A stretch of DNA of 35,499 nt from Arthrobacter sp. Br18 (GTDB taxonomy: Bacteria; Actinomycetota; Actinomycetes; Actinomycetales; Micrococcaceae): positions 35,307 through 70,805 of the forward strand of contig NZ_KI914877.1 of the NCBI RefSeq assembly GCF_000520555.1, written 5' to 3'. The position numbers were made by a program, and so were the translations under genes. Under the pieces are notes generated by a model that saw only the letters and a program-made list of their open reading frames with translations, was not told where the DNA came from and made no database searches. Positions 8,955 to 17,221 of the stretch are shown one piece after another; the stretch's first letter is position 1, and the number at the start of each line of letters is the position of its first letter.

Positions 8955-10256
8955 TCAGTAGGTGGTCAGCAGGCGCGTGAGCACCTTCGCGCCGAAACGC
9001 AGCGAGTCGGTTGGCACGCGTTCGTCGACGCCGTGGAACATGCCCGTGAAGTCCAGATCGTCGGGCAGTTGCAGGGGGGCGAAGCCGTAGCCGTTGATAC
9101 CGAGCCGGCTCAGCGACTTGTTGTCGGTACCGCCCGACAGCGTATAGGGAAGCACTTTCGCACCCGGGTCCTGGCTGTGCAGGGCGTCGATCATGGAGTC
9201 CACCAGATTCCCGGCGAATGGCACCTCCAGGGAGACGTCCTTATGGGCGTAGGAAACCTCTACTCCCTCGCCCGCCAGCGCGCGCACGATCTCGAGGACG
9301 TGGTCCTGCTGGCCGGGAAGGGTCCGGACGTCCACCAGTGCCTCTGCCGTACCCGGAATCACGTTGTGCTTGTAGCCGCTCTTGAGCATCGTGGGGTTCG
9401 AGGTGTTCTGCAGGGTTGCACCGACGAAGCGCGCCACCGTGCCGAGCTCTGCGAGCAGCACCTCCGGATTGTCGGGATCGAACTCGACGCCGGTCAGTTC
9501 GGTGACGCCGTCGAGGAACTGGCGGGTGGTGGGGGTCAGTTCGATGGGCCAGGAGTAGTCACCGACCTTGGAGACAGCTCTGGCCAGGCGCGTCACCGCA
9601 TTATCGGTATTGATCTGCGAACCGTGCCCTGCCCGGCCGTGAGCTACCAGCCGAAGCCAGGAGATTCCTTTTTCCGCGGTCTGCAGAAGATAGGTGCGTC
9701 GGCCACCGATGGTGGACGAGAATCCGCCCACCTCGGAAATAGCTTCGGTGGCCCCTTCGAAAAGCTCCGGCTTGTTGTCAACGAGCCACGAGGCACCGTA
9801 GCTGCCGCCGGCTTCCTCATCAGCGAAGAAACCGAAGACGAGGTCCCGCTTCGGCGAAATGCCGTTGCGCTTCATGTGCCGGAGCACCGAGATTATCATG
9901 GCGTCCATGTCCTTCATGTCCACCGCACCGCGACCCCAGATGAGGCCGTCCTTTTCCTCACCGCCGAAGGGGTCGACCGACCAGTCCTCCTTCTGGGCGG
10001 GGACCACATCCAGGTGTCCGTGCACCACGAGCGCCGGCAGGGAGGAGTCGCTGCCCTCCATGCGGGCCAGGACGGACGCCCTGCCGGGTGCTGCCTCGAA
10101 GATGTGCGTAGCGAGGCCCACCTCCTCGATGAGGGCAGCAGTATATTCAGCCGCGGCCCTCTCCCCCGGGCCCACGTTGTCGCCGAAGTTCGAGGTATCG
10201 ATGCGGATGAGTTCCTGGCAGATGCGTACAACTTCGTCTTCAGGCATGATGCTCAT
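8955..10256 (-). CDS. M20 family metallopeptidase (dipeptidase/deacylase type)
   Basis: The 433-residue di-zinc hydrolase has the M20 ligand set in order: His81 and Asp83 in HGHLDVV, Asp113 in GRGAVDMKD, the catalytic/ligand pair Glu147-Glu148 in FADEEAGG, Glu175 in ISEVGG, and a terminal His at about 408 in FHGVDERVP. A lid/dimerisation domain lies between roughly 190 and 310. The family hydrolyses dipeptides or N-acyl amino acids; the substrate is not fixed by sequence. The ATG at 10256 is preceded by AGGAGGA at eight bases, which decides it over the ATG three codons later. It is the only gene of its transcription unit visible here. Confidence 0.9.
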   Translation of the reverse strand: MSIMPEDEVVRICQELIRIDTSNFGDNVGPGERAAAEYTAALIEEVGLATHIFEAAPGRASVLARMEGSDSSLPALVVHGHLDVVPAQKEDWSVDPFGGEEKDGLIWGRGAVDMKDMDAMIISVLRHMKRNGISPKRDLVFGFFADEEAGGSYGASWLVDNKPELFEGATEAISEVGGFSSTIGGRRTYLLQTAEKGISWLRLVAHGRAGHGSQINTDNAVTRLARAVSKVGDYSWPIELTPTTRQFLDGVTELTGVEFDPDNPEVLLAELGTVARFVGATLQNTSNPTMLKSGYKHNVIPGTAEALVDVRTLPGQQDHVLEIVRALAGEGVEVSYAHKDVSLEVPFAGNLVDSMIDALHSQDPGAKVLPYTLSGGTDNKSLSRLGINGYGFAPLQLPDDLDFTGMFHGVDERVPTDSLRFGAKVLTRLLTTY

Positions 10257-10365
10257 GCTGCGTCCTCCTGGCTTGTCGGGTGCGCATCCAGCCTACCGAG
10301 TCCCCGGCAGTCGGCCGAGCCCGTCCGCGCGAGTCCCCTGCTCCAACTCCCGGCGGGCTCACCGA

Positions 10366-10396
10366 TTCAAACCACAGGGCTAACTCGTGTTAGAGT
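10366..10396 (+). promoter_or_regulatory. Candidate promoter for tRNA-Leu
   Basis: TTCAAA (10366-10371) and TAGAGT (10391-10396) are separated by 19 bp in the 185-bp gap between the M20 gene start and the tRNA. The -10 has the TANNNT form common in actinobacteria. A short inverted repeat CTAAC-tcgt-GTTAG (10380-10393) overlaps it. The spacer is long, so this is tentative. Confidence 0.3.
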
Positions 10397-10441
10397 TTTT
10401 CTCGTTGCTTTCGACGGTTTCTGACCGCGGAACCACCACCT

Positions 10442-10524
10442 GCGCGGGTGGCGGAATGGCAGACGCGCTAGCTTGAGGTGCTAGTCCTTTAACGAGGGTG
10501 GGGGTTCAAGTCCCCCTCCGCGCA
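10442..10524 (+). tRNA. tRNA-Leu (anticodon GAG)
   Basis: An 83-nt class II tRNA folds fully by eye. The acceptor stem is GCGCGGG with TCCGCGC. The anticodon stem is CTAGC/GCTAG around the loop TTGAGGT, with anticodon GAG at 10475-10477. A long variable arm occupies 10485-10499. The T stem is GGGGG/CCCCC around TTCAAGT, and the discriminator base is A10524. The 3' CCA is not encoded (CAA follows). It reads CUC/CUU leucine codons. A strong intrinsic terminator follows directly. Confidence 0.97.
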
Positions 10525-10527
10525 CAA

Positions 10528-10557
10528 CAAAAACCCCGGTACGCCGGGGTTTTTTTG
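10528..10557 (+). terminator. Intrinsic terminator after tRNA-Leu
   Basis: The stem aaaccccgg (10531-10539) pairs perfectly with ccggggttt (10544-10552) around a TACG loop and runs into a T tract ending at 10556. It is placed to end the tRNA transcript. The A-run on the 5' side also makes it usable from the other strand. Confidence 0.92.
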
Positions 10558-10655
10558 TGCCATCGGACAACTTCGTCTGCGTCTTCAACCACGCGGCGGC
10601 ACATCAGCGGTCTCACGTAGCCTTGGTACGGACCATTTCAACCACGGAGGAATGT

Positions 10656-11672
10656 TTGGCGACTCTGTACGCACCAGCACCAGCTCCAGCACCAGTCTCC
10701 GCAGAGGCCCGATCCGGTGCCATCGACGCACTCCGCATCTTCGCGGTCGTCGGGATCGTTACCGGGCACGTGTGGGCGGGCCCGGTCACCGACGCCGGTC
10801 TCTACACATGGCATGTTCCCGCGTTCTTCCTGCTCTCCGGGTACCTCTGGAAGATCCAGAAACCGGACGCCCGACGGGCCGTCGCAGCGGAAGCGAAAAA
10901 GCGGTTTCGGACCATCATGACGCCCTACTGTGCATGGTTGGTCGTGACTCTCCTCGTTCACGTCACCATCCACGACCACCGCGGCACGCTTACCCCCCCA
11001 GCTGTGATCCTGCCCCTGATCGGCGGGTCCCTCAACGCGGGGCCGTTCGGTGCGTACTGGTTCATGCCTGCTCTGTTCATTTCGGCCATCATGTTCCGGG
11101 CACTCGAGCGTGTTCCCCTTGTCCTTCGGCTCTCAATCATCGCCGGGATCGCAGTCGTCACCTACCTCTTCGGCGAGGACCTCGCCCTCCTGCCCATGTC
11201 CCTCGGGGTCGCGGGCTCCGCACTCATCTTCATGCTCGCGGGTCAGGGACTGCAGCACTTCCGCACCCGGGTGAAACGGCCGGTCCGGTTCGGGTCGGTG
11301 TGCCTGATTGCGGGTGCCGCACCTATCCTCCTCGGGGTGTCAGCGTCACTGGACATGAAGTACGGCGAGCTGGGCACACCGGTCCTCAGTGCTGTCGCAG
11401 CGGTGATGATCAGCTCTGGCCTCCTGTTGATCCTGGAGGGCGTGTTCTCCCGGCTGCCCATCCGGGTTCACACGATCTCCACGAGGCTCGCCGTGGGCTG
11501 CCTGATGGTAGTGCTGACCCACACGTATGTTCTCTGGTTGCTTCCGGTTCCAGACACGGAGCGGTCGTTCTGGGTGCTGATCGCAGCGGTGGTATTGCCC
11601 TGGGCTGTCGCTCTGGTTCTCAACCGAACGCCGCTCTCTCAAATCTTCCTCGGGACACCGCGCGCCACCTGA
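10656..11672 (+). CDS. Acyltransferase family 3 membrane protein
   Basis: A membrane protein of about 338 residues of the acyltransferase-3 superfamily (OafA/YrhL, fucose-4-O-acetylase-like). Members transfer acyl groups to cell-surface sugars. The N-terminal signature is AIDALRIFAVVGIVTGHVW with the conserved His, followed by WHVPAFFLLSGYLW and about ten hydrophobic spans. I favour the TTG at 10656, which has CGGAGGA just upstream (4-base spacing). The in-frame ATG at 10557 would start inside the tail of the terminator. A short GCACCA/GCTCCA repeat gives an Ala-Pro run before the first span. It stands alone between the tRNA and the convergent arfB; 95 bp downstream hold no gene. Confidence 0.78.
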   Translation: MATLYAPAPAPAPVSAEARSGAIDALRIFAVVGIVTGHVWAGPVTDAGLYTWHVPAFFLLSGYLWKIQKPDARRAVAAEAKKRFRTIMTPYCAWLVVTLLVHVTIHDHRGTLTPPAVILPLIGGSLNAGPFGAYWFMPALFISAIMFRALERVPLVLRLSIIAGIAVVTYLFGEDLALLPMSLGVAGSALIFMLAGQGLQHFRTRVKRPVRFGSVCLIAGAAPILLGVSASLDMKYGELGTPVLSAVAAVMISSGLLLILEGVFSRLPIRVHTISTRLAVGCLMVVLTHTYVLWLLPVPDTERSFWVLIAAVVLPWAVALVLNRTPLSQIFLGTPRAT

Positions 11673-11767
11673 ACACGGAAGCCCCACCCGCACGAGGAGG
11701 ACAGGGCACGGTTTCGGTCTGCGACGGGTCACCAAGGGCATGCCAGTTGGTGTCTGCCCTGATGGTG

Positions 11768-12190
11768 CTACTCATTCGAAGGACGCCGCCGGTTGCGTTT
11801 CGTGGCGGAGCGCTTCTGCTTGGCGGCGAGGTGCCTCCGGGCGGAGCCGCGCGTGGGTGTGGACGCGCGACGCTGCCGCGCGTCGGAGGACAGGCCCGCC
11901 GTCACCAGGTCGGCGAGCTTGCGCAACGCCGTTTCGCGATTGCGCTGCTGGGAACGCTGCGTGGAGGCGGAGACGGTGACCGTTCCGGCGACGAGACGGG
12001 GACCGAGCCGGGTGAGAAGCAGCATCCGCTGGTCGTCGGAGAGCACGGTCGAGCCGGCGACATTCCAGTACAACTCGGCGCGGCTGTCGGAGGTATTCGC
12101 GTGTTGCCCACCCGGGCCCGACGACCTGGAGAATCGCCAGCCGAGTTCGCGCCCAGGGATGATGAGCTCCGTTGATACCTCAAGATCCAT
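11768..12190 (-). CDS. arfB: Alternative ribosome-rescue factor / peptidyl-tRNA hydrolase ArfB
   Basis: A 140-residue release-factor-like protein. It carries the catalytic GGQ motif at 27-29 (SSGPGGQHANTSDSRAEL). A Lys/Arg-rich C-terminal tail (about 107-140) fits the ArfB tail that enters the empty mRNA channel of stalled ribosomes. It has no codon-recognition domain, so it is not a canonical release factor. The ATG at 12190 gives the same length as E. coli ArfB. A start further upstream (12247) would add 19 unlike residues and overlap the neighbouring gene. It lies 41 bp downstream of the SCO1664-family gene on the same strand. Confidence 0.9.
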   Translation of the reverse strand: MDLEVSTELIIPGRELGWRFSRSSGPGGQHANTSDSRAELYWNVAGSTVLSDDQRMLLLTRLGPRLVAGTVTVSASTQRSQQRNRETALRKLADLVTAGLSSDARQRRASTPTRGSARRHLAAKQKRSATKRNRRRPSNE

Positions 12191-12231
12191 GCCACCAGCG
12201 TGACACAACCTGAAAAGCCTGCGGCCACAAT

Positions 12232-12999
12232 CTAGAACAGCGGCCAAGGCACCGCCGACATCTCACCGCTCGGAGCCGGAAACCGCCCTGCAGAGCGCAA
12301 CCGGGCGCAGCGTGCTGCAAGTGAAGCGATTTCTTCGGCGGTGAGCAGGTCCACGAGGTCCTGACCGAGCTGACCGTGCAGTCCTTCGCTGACACGATTG
12401 ATCCCGTCGAGTTCCTCGGCGGTCAGTGCGTCTCCCAGCCACCCCCACAGCACCGTCCGCAGCTTGTGGTCACTGTGGAAGGTGAGACCGTGGTCCACGC
12501 CGCGCCGGCGTCCGTCGCTCAAGGTAAGAATGTGGTCGCCCTTTCGGTCGGCGTTGTTGACGACCACGTCGAACACGGCCATCCGTCGCAGCGCGGGTGA
12601 GTCTTCATGGATGAGGGCGACCATCCGATTGTTCTCGTCCCGACCCTCGAGGACCTGTTTCCAGCCGGTCTCCGGCACGTCGTCCGCCGCGACCAGGTCC
12701 ACGGCGTCCTGGCCGGAGTCCTGCTCCTGCCAGAGCTGCACCATGCCTTCGCCCAGCGGACCATCACGCAGCCAGGTGTGCGGCACGACATCCCAGCCGA
12801 AGACCTCCGAGACCAGATAAGCGGCAACTTCCCGATGTGCCAGGAAGCCTTCAGGAAAATCCCATAGCGGTTTCTCACCCGCTATCGGCTTATAGACGAC
12901 CACCGCGTCGTCGATGCCACCTACGAAGGTGGCGTTCGACGCCGTCGTGATGCGGCCGGTGAGCGTCAGCTCGGCGGTGACCAGGTCGGGCGCCGGCAT
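12232..12999 (-). CDS. SCO1664 family protein (PI3/4-kinase-like fold)
   Basis: The 255-residue protein matches the SCO1664 family. Kinase-like features are visible: a candidate ATP-binding Lys37 in VVYKPIAGE, a catalytic-loop-like NNADRKGDH with Asp151, and a metal-binding VDHG with Asp169 that resembles the DFG/IDFG position of PI3/4-kinases. The real substrate is unknown. Its start overlaps the DUF3090 stop by one base (TGATG), so the two genes are translationally coupled. With the histidine-phosphatase gene further upstream they form a conserved actinobacterial trio, often near mshC. Confidence 0.88.
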   Translation of the reverse strand: MPAPDLVTAELTLTGRITTASNATFVGGIDDAVVVYKPIAGEKPLWDFPEGFLAHREVAAYLVSEVFGWDVVPHTWLRDGPLGEGMVQLWQEQDSGQDAVDLVAADDVPETGWKQVLEGRDENNRMVALIHEDSPALRRMAVFDVVVNNADRKGDHILTLSDGRRRGVDHGLTFHSDHKLRTVLWGWLGDALTAEELDGINRVSEGLHGQLGQDLVDLLTAEEIASLAARCARLRSAGRFPAPSGEMSAVPWPLF

Positions 13000-13547
13000 C
13001 AGACCTCGGGAAGGGTGCAGGTGTGCCCGTCGGCGTCCATGGGGTTACCGCAGAGCACGCAGAGCGGACGTCCGGCGCCCACGACCTCCCGGGTGCGCTT
13101 GGTGAAGGCGCGGGCGGTGCCGACCGGCATGCGCACGCGCAACATCTCGGGCGCATCTTCGTCGTCGACTTCGAGCAATCCGTCGTCGTCATCAACGTCG
13201 CGAATCGGGTAGGCCTCGATGACGATCTGCGCCGTCGTCGGGTCCCACCCGAGGCTCATGACGCCGGTTCGGAACTGCTCGTCAACGGCCTCGAGCTGAT
13301 CATTGTCGACAAGTTCAAGGGGAGTACTCGAGGGGACGCTGAAGGGGTTGCCCTCGAGGGTGATGAGCTGATCGAGGAGTTCGTCGATCTTCTCGGCGAG
13401 CTGGGCCGACTGCTGCTTCTCCAGGGCGATACTCACGATTTGCGTCCCTGTGCGCACCTGCAGGTAGAACGTGCGCGCCCCCGGAACGCCAATGGTGCCG
13501 ACGACGACCCGGTCAGGCCAGGCGAACTCGTGAACAGTTTTAGGCAT
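12999..13547 (-). CDS. DUF3090 family protein with C-terminal zinc-knuckle-like motif
   Basis: This 182-residue protein is a member of DUF3090 (mycobacterial Rv2134c type). The body is a predicted alpha/beta domain with an acidic stretch (DDDDG ... DDEDAPE) at about 117-131. The C-terminus carries Cys163-x2-Cys166 and His175-x-Cys177, a plausible metal site (CVLCGNPMDADGHTC). Its start is 15 bp after the stop of the histidine-phosphatase gene, and its stop overlaps the SCO1664-family start. No clear Shine-Dalgarno site precedes the ATG, which suggests coupling to the upstream gene. Function is unknown. Confidence 0.88.
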   Translation of the reverse strand: MPKTVHEFAWPDRVVVGTIGVPGARTFYLQVRTGTQIVSIALEKQQSAQLAEKIDELLDQLITLEGNPFSVPSSTPLELVDNDQLEAVDEQFRTGVMSLGWDPTTAQIVIEAYPIRDVDDDDGLLEVDDEDAPEMLRVRMPVGTARAFTKRTREVVGAGRPLCVLCGNPMDADGHTCTLPEV

Positions 13548-13562
13548 AGGACTACTTTAGGC

Positions 13563-14276
13563 TCATCCGGTTCGTGGTGCCTCGTGCCCTGCACCACCGC
13601 CCACCGGCGCATCGTCGGAGTGGACGCTGTTCGACAACCAGGACAGATCCCCCGCGTCGGTGTTGGTAGCGTAGACGCTCGGCCGACTCGTGCCGTAGCC
13701 CACGATCGACACGGAGGCGGGGCCCACGTTGATGCGCTGGAACAGGTCGAGGTGCATGCCGAGCGCGTCGGCGAGGATCGACTTGATGATGTCACCGTGG
13801 CTCACCGCCACCCACACGGCCCCTGGCCCGTGCTCGGCCTCGAAGGCTGCATCGTGGCGACGAATCGCTGCCACCGACCGAGCCTGCATCGCGGCCATGG
13901 CTTCACCGCCGGGAAAGATGACAGCGGACGGCTGGGACTGCACAACCGACCACAGACCCTCGGTTGCGAGGTCGCTGAGCATGCGGCCCTGCCACTGGCC
14001 GTAATCGCACTCAGTCAGACAGGAATCGAGATCGATATCGACCGGCGCGAGCGGGGTGTCGGCCTGTCGATCGAGGATGAGCCGGGCGGTCTGCTGACAA
14101 CGCTCGAGGGGACTTGACACCACTCCGACGACTGGCACGGCCGCGAGCCGGTCGCCGGTCAGGGCCGCCTGGTCGCGCCCGATCTGGTCCAGGCTGATGC
14201 CGGCGGCCCGCCCGGCCAGCAGTCCGGTGGCATTCGCAGTGGTGCGGCCGTGCCGCACGAGAAGAACTGTAGCCAT
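13563..14276 (-). CDS. Histidine phosphatase family protein (MSMEG_4193 type)
   Basis: A 237-residue phosphoglycerate-mutase-like phosphatase. The catalytic RHG is at residues 8-10 (LLVRHGRTTAN). The acidic segment LTECDYGQWQGR and the second His in VAVSHGDIIKS complete the expected active site. The family uses a phosphohistidine intermediate to dephosphorylate small molecules or proteins. It is the first gene of the trio with DUF3090 and SCO1664. The 128 bp upstream (14277-14404) hold no gene; the trio promoter should be there or inside the end of the DUF2306 gene. The substrate is unknown. Confidence 0.88.
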   Translation of the reverse strand: MATVLLVRHGRTTANATGLLAGRAAGISLDQIGRDQAALTGDRLAAVPVVGVVSSPLERCQQTARLILDRQADTPLAPVDIDLDSCLTECDYGQWQGRMLSDLATEGLWSVVQSQPSAVIFPGGEAMAAMQARSVAAIRRHDAAFEAEHGPGAVWVAVSHGDIIKSILADALGMHLDLFQRINVGPASVSIVGYGTSRPSVYATNTDAGDLSWLSNSVHSDDAPVGGGAGHEAPRTG

Positions 14277-14404
14277 TCACCCAGCCTAGCCATCCGCTCG
14301 ACGGCGATGAAACCGATCAGTCGTACCGGGTGGTCGCATGGTTCCTGTCCCGGCTCTCGACAACGACGCATCGGTCGGCTGTCTCGCGCGGCGGTCCTCA
14401 TGCT

Positions 14405-15160
14405 TCAGCTCCTGATGGGGACTCGGCGGGAGGGCCGTAGTGCCCGGGGTGCGTGCAGGGAGCGCCGATAGATGAAGTACTCGGCCACCGCCAGGCTGAT
14501 CACCCATGATGCCCCGATGAGGAGAGCGCGGGTCAGCTCGTCAGCCGGGCCGACCAGGAGGATCCAGGGGATCGTCACCACGACGATGGTTCCCTGCGCG
14601 ATGCCGATGGCGTAGGCCCGGGCCATCCACTCACTGTGCCGGACGTAGTCCCGCTGGCGCACCGCAAGGTAGCCAAGGATAAGGCTTCCCACCATCGCCG
14701 ACCCGAAGACCAGCCGAAGGACGAGAAGGAGCGGCCCGTCGTGGGGCGGGAGGTCGTAGAAGATCGCCATCCACAAGCCGGACAGGGCCGCGAGCAGGCC
14801 GGTGGGGACGAGGATTCGTCCGGCGATGCGGTGCCAGCTGTACCTGCCGCGCTTGCCACGGCGTAGCGAGGGCACGAACTGGAACGCCCCGAGCAGCAGA
14901 TACAGGGTGACCGTGGGAATGTGGATCAGCACGGGGATCGGTGAGTCGAAGAACCGCGTGTTTTCGGAGGTGATTTCGCCTCCCGCCAACTGGGTCAGGC
15001 GTATCGTCCCGGCGATCACCGGGACGAGGCTGAGGAAGATCAGGCCGGCGGGGACGAACCACCGGGTCCAGCGCGTATCAGGGGGCTTTCGGCGCGGTCG
15101 TGGCCGCGGGATGCTTGGAGGGTCTATCGCGATGGCTGCAGGCTTTCGGGTGGATTTCAC
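14405..15160 (-). CDS. DUF2306 membrane protein
   Basis: A polytopic membrane protein of about 251 residues matching DUF2306. It starts with a basic, Pro-rich cytoplasmic leader (IPRPRPRRKPP) and then has about six hydrophobic spans. Polar landmarks lie between spans: HIPTVTLYLLLG, the WHRIAGR motif, and YVRHSEWMARAYAI. The conserved His residues suggest metal or heme binding, but this is inference. I choose GTG at 15160 because AGAGGA lies six bases upstream; an ATG at 15205 would overlap the permease gene end by eight bases. It is the last gene of the minus-strand run DUF4389-ATPase-permease-DUF2306. Confidence 0.8.
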   Translation of the reverse strand: MKSTRKPAAIAIDPPSIPRPRPRRKPPDTRWTRWFVPAGLIFLSLVPVIAGTIRLTQLAGGEITSENTRFFDSPIPVLIHIPTVTLYLLLGAFQFVPSLRRGKRGRYSWHRIAGRILVPTGLLAALSGLWMAIFYDLPPHDGPLLLVLRLVFGSAMVGSLILGYLAVRQRDYVRHSEWMARAYAIGIAQGTIVVVTIPWILLVGPADELTRALLIGASWVISLAVAEYFIYRRSLHAPRALRPSRRVPIRS

Positions 15161-15197
15161 TGGGAATCCTCTATTCGGTTGACCGGGGACGGCGCCG

Positions 15198-16520
15198 TTA
15201 TTCATACCTGAGGGCGTCGATGGGGTTCTGGCGTGATGCCCTCCGTGCCGGCAGGGTCCCGGCGAGGAAGGCGATGAGCATCACCAGGAGGGTGATGGCG
15301 CCCATGGGCAGTGGTGCGAACCGCAGGACCTGGAGTCCCTCGAGATCGGCCAGCACGGTGCCGGCGAGGAAGTTGTTCGCGATGGCGCCTGTTCCCATTG
15401 CTGCAAGTGCTCCGATGATGCTGCCGAGGAAGCCGATGAAGACGGCTTCGATGCTGAACAGGGTGTAGATCCGCCCGCCGCCCATACCCATTGCTTTCAT
15501 GAGACCGATTTCGCGGGTCCATTCCTGCACGCTCATGAGCAGCGTATTGATGATCCCGAACCCAGCGGCAATCAGCGCGATCACCGCGAAGGCATTGAGC
15601 ACACCGACGATGCCGCTGATGACCGTCTGGATGATGCCGATCTGGTCGGCCACCGTGACGGCGGTGTAACCCTGGGCTGCGAGGTCGGCCTGGATGGTGT
15701 TGATCTCCTCCTCACTCGATGCCGCATCGAAGTGCGCCATGGCGAGGAACGCGCCTTCGGTCGTGTTCCCGGGCTTGCCCGTGTTCTGGATTTCATACAG
15801 CTCGTCTGTCAGGGCCTGGTTGAGGGCACCGCCGCCTCCCGTGAGGGTAGATTGGTTCTGCACGCCGGCCACTGTTGCTCCGACCTCGTGCATCTCACCC
15901 AGGTAGTCGGCGGTGCCGATCATGACGGTCTCTCCCACCGCGGCGTTCGCCGTTTCGAAACCCAGGCTGTCGAGGTCCGAGGTGATGAGCAGTATCTGGT
16001 TTCCGCTACTCTCGGCTGCGCCCTGCAGCGGGGATCCTGCAGCCAGGTCCGGGGTGCTCAGGGCCGCGCTGGCGTTGACGGCGAGTTCGAACTTGCCGTT
16101 GCCGTCGTATTCGACGTAGCGGGGGGTGACCTGCAGGACGGGGTTCACATCGAGAATCCCTTCCACGCCCTCGATGATGTCGACGTCGTCGGCGGTGAGG
16201 ACGCTGGTCGCGAACTCCGAGCCGTCGCCTTGGAAACCCCCTGCGGCGATCGCCTGATCCGGGTCGTAGGGTGCCGGCCCGTCGTCCGTGGGGGCGGCGT
16301 CGTCGGCCGTGATGGTGATGGAGAGGACGTCGGCCGCGCCGAAGCCCGCGACCTGGGTATCGATGTAGCTGGAGATCCCGGTGCCGATCGCACTGGTGAT
16401 CGTGAGGGTGAAGGCGCCGATGAAGACGGCGATCACTGTGAGCGCGGTTCGGAGTCTGCTGCGGAGGCTGTTGCCGATCGCGGTGCCGATCGCGGTGCCG
16501 ATGATGTCGGTGATATTCAT
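15198..16520 (-). CDS. ABC transporter permease (MacB/FtsX type)
   Basis: A 440-residue protein with the four-span MacB-like layout. One N-terminal membrane helix (about 20-50) is followed by a large extracytoplasmic MacB_PCD-like domain (about 55-285). Three C-terminal helices form the FtsX domain, with TREIGLMKAMGMG as the coupling region and a terminal LPARRASRQNPIDALRYE. Such permeases act as mechanotransmission devices with a cognate ATPase rather than as ordinary importers. The ATG overlaps the ATPase stop as ATGA. No MacA-like adaptor gene is present, as is usual in Gram-positive bacteria. The substrate is not visible. Confidence 0.9.
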   Translation of the reverse strand: MNITDIIGTAIGTAIGNSLRSRLRTALTVIAVFIGAFTLTITSAIGTGISSYIDTQVAGFGAADVLSITITADDAAPTDDGPAPYDPDQAIAAGGFQGDGSEFATSVLTADDVDIIEGVEGILDVNPVLQVTPRYVEYDGNGKFELAVNASAALSTPDLAAGSPLQGAAESSGNQILLITSDLDSLGFETANAAVGETVMIGTADYLGEMHEVGATVAGVQNQSTLTGGGGALNQALTDELYEIQNTGKPGNTTEGAFLAMAHFDAASSEEEINTIQADLAAQGYTAVTVADQIGIIQTVISGIVGVLNAFAVIALIAAGFGIINTLLMSVQEWTREIGLMKAMGMGGGRIYTLFSIEAVFIGFLGSIIGALAAMGTGAIANNFLAGTVLADLEGLQVLRFAPLPMGAITLLVMLIAFLAGTLPARRASRQNPIDALRYE

Positions 16521-17221
16521 GGTGAATTTTCCGAATTCTGGAGGGACTGTACTTCACGTCCATCACGGATGAACATCCGCCGGTCGCACCTTGCGGCAAG
16601 CTCGACGTCATGGGTGACGATCACCAGGGTGATGCCGTGCTCCTTGTTGAGGGAGAACAGGATGTCTTCGACCAGGCGGCCGGTGACCGTGTCGAGGTTT
16701 CCGGTGGGTTCGTCGGCGAAGATCACTGTCGGGTTGTTGACCAGAGCGCGGGCGATGACGACGCGCTGCTTCTGCCCGCCGGAGAGATTGATGGCCTTGT
16801 TCTTCGCCTTGTCGGCGAGTTCGAGCTTCTCGAGAACTGCCATCCCGCGGGCTTTGCGTTCCCGGGCACCGACCCCGGCAATTTTGAGCGGCAGGACGAC
16901 GTTCTCGAGCACCGTTGCGTTGGGGGTGAGGAAGAACTGCTGGAACACGAAGCCGAAATCCTCGTTACGGAGTCGGCTGACCTGTTTGACGCTCAGTTCG
17001 CTCGCGTCGGTTCCCTTGACGAGCAGCACGCCGCCGTCGGGTGTGTCGAGCAAGGCAAGCAGGTGCATCAGCGTTGACTTGCCGGAGCCGCTTTTGCCGA
17101 CGATGGCGAGCGATTCGCCGGCCTGGATCTGCAGGGACACGCCTTTGAGCGCATCGAAGCGGGCAGTACCACGGCCGTAGGACTTGCTGAGGTTCCGGAC
17201 TGCGAGCACTGATGTGTCCAT
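16517..17221 (-). CDS. ABC transporter ATP-binding protein (LolD/MacB type)
   Basis: A 234-residue nucleotide-binding subunit. It has Walker A GKSGSGKST (42-50), a Q-loop in FVFQQFFLTP, signature LSGGQ (146-150), Walker B VIFADEPTGNLD (166-177) and the switch His204 in THD. The start is the ATG at 17221, which shares its first base with the DUF4389 stop (TGATG). A longer reading frame from 17335 only adds residues that overlap that gene. It energises the FtsX-type permease encoded immediately downstream. Both junctions are overlapping, so this is one operon. Confidence 0.92.
   Translation of the reverse strand: MDTSVLAVRNLSKSYGRGTARFDALKGVSLQIQAGESLAIVGKSGSGKSTLMHLLALLDTPDGGVLLVKGTDASELSVKQVSRLRNEDFGFVFQQFFLTPNATVLENVVLPLKIAGVGARERKARGMAVLEKLELADKAKNKAINLSGGQKQRVVIARALVNNPTVIFADEPTGNLDTVTGRLVEDILFSLNKEHGITLVIVTHDVELAARCDRRMFIRDGREVQSLQNSENSP

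Noticed and set aside
9033-10424. A 463-codon open frame on the plus strand opposite the M20 peptidase gene
   Set aside because: The M20 gene has a complete zinc-ligand set and a strong ribosome site. The antisense product has no motif and continues up to the tRNA.
10442-10656. tRNA-Leu 3' end followed by an acyltransferase gene as a possible integration site
   Set aside because: No integrase gene, no repeat of the tRNA 3' end elsewhere in the window, and no shift in base composition were seen.
10652-12175. A 507-codon frame starting at an ATG next to the GGAGGA site used by the acyltransferase gene
   Set aside because: It is the +1 frame of the acyltransferase gene and then runs antisense through arfB. 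The alternative frame shows a real membrane-protein pattern with the acyltransferase signature.
15732-17180. A 482-codon open frame on the plus strand opposite the permease and ATPase genes
   Set aside because: Both minus-strand genes carry full family motifs and overlap each other as an operon; the antisense product shows none.
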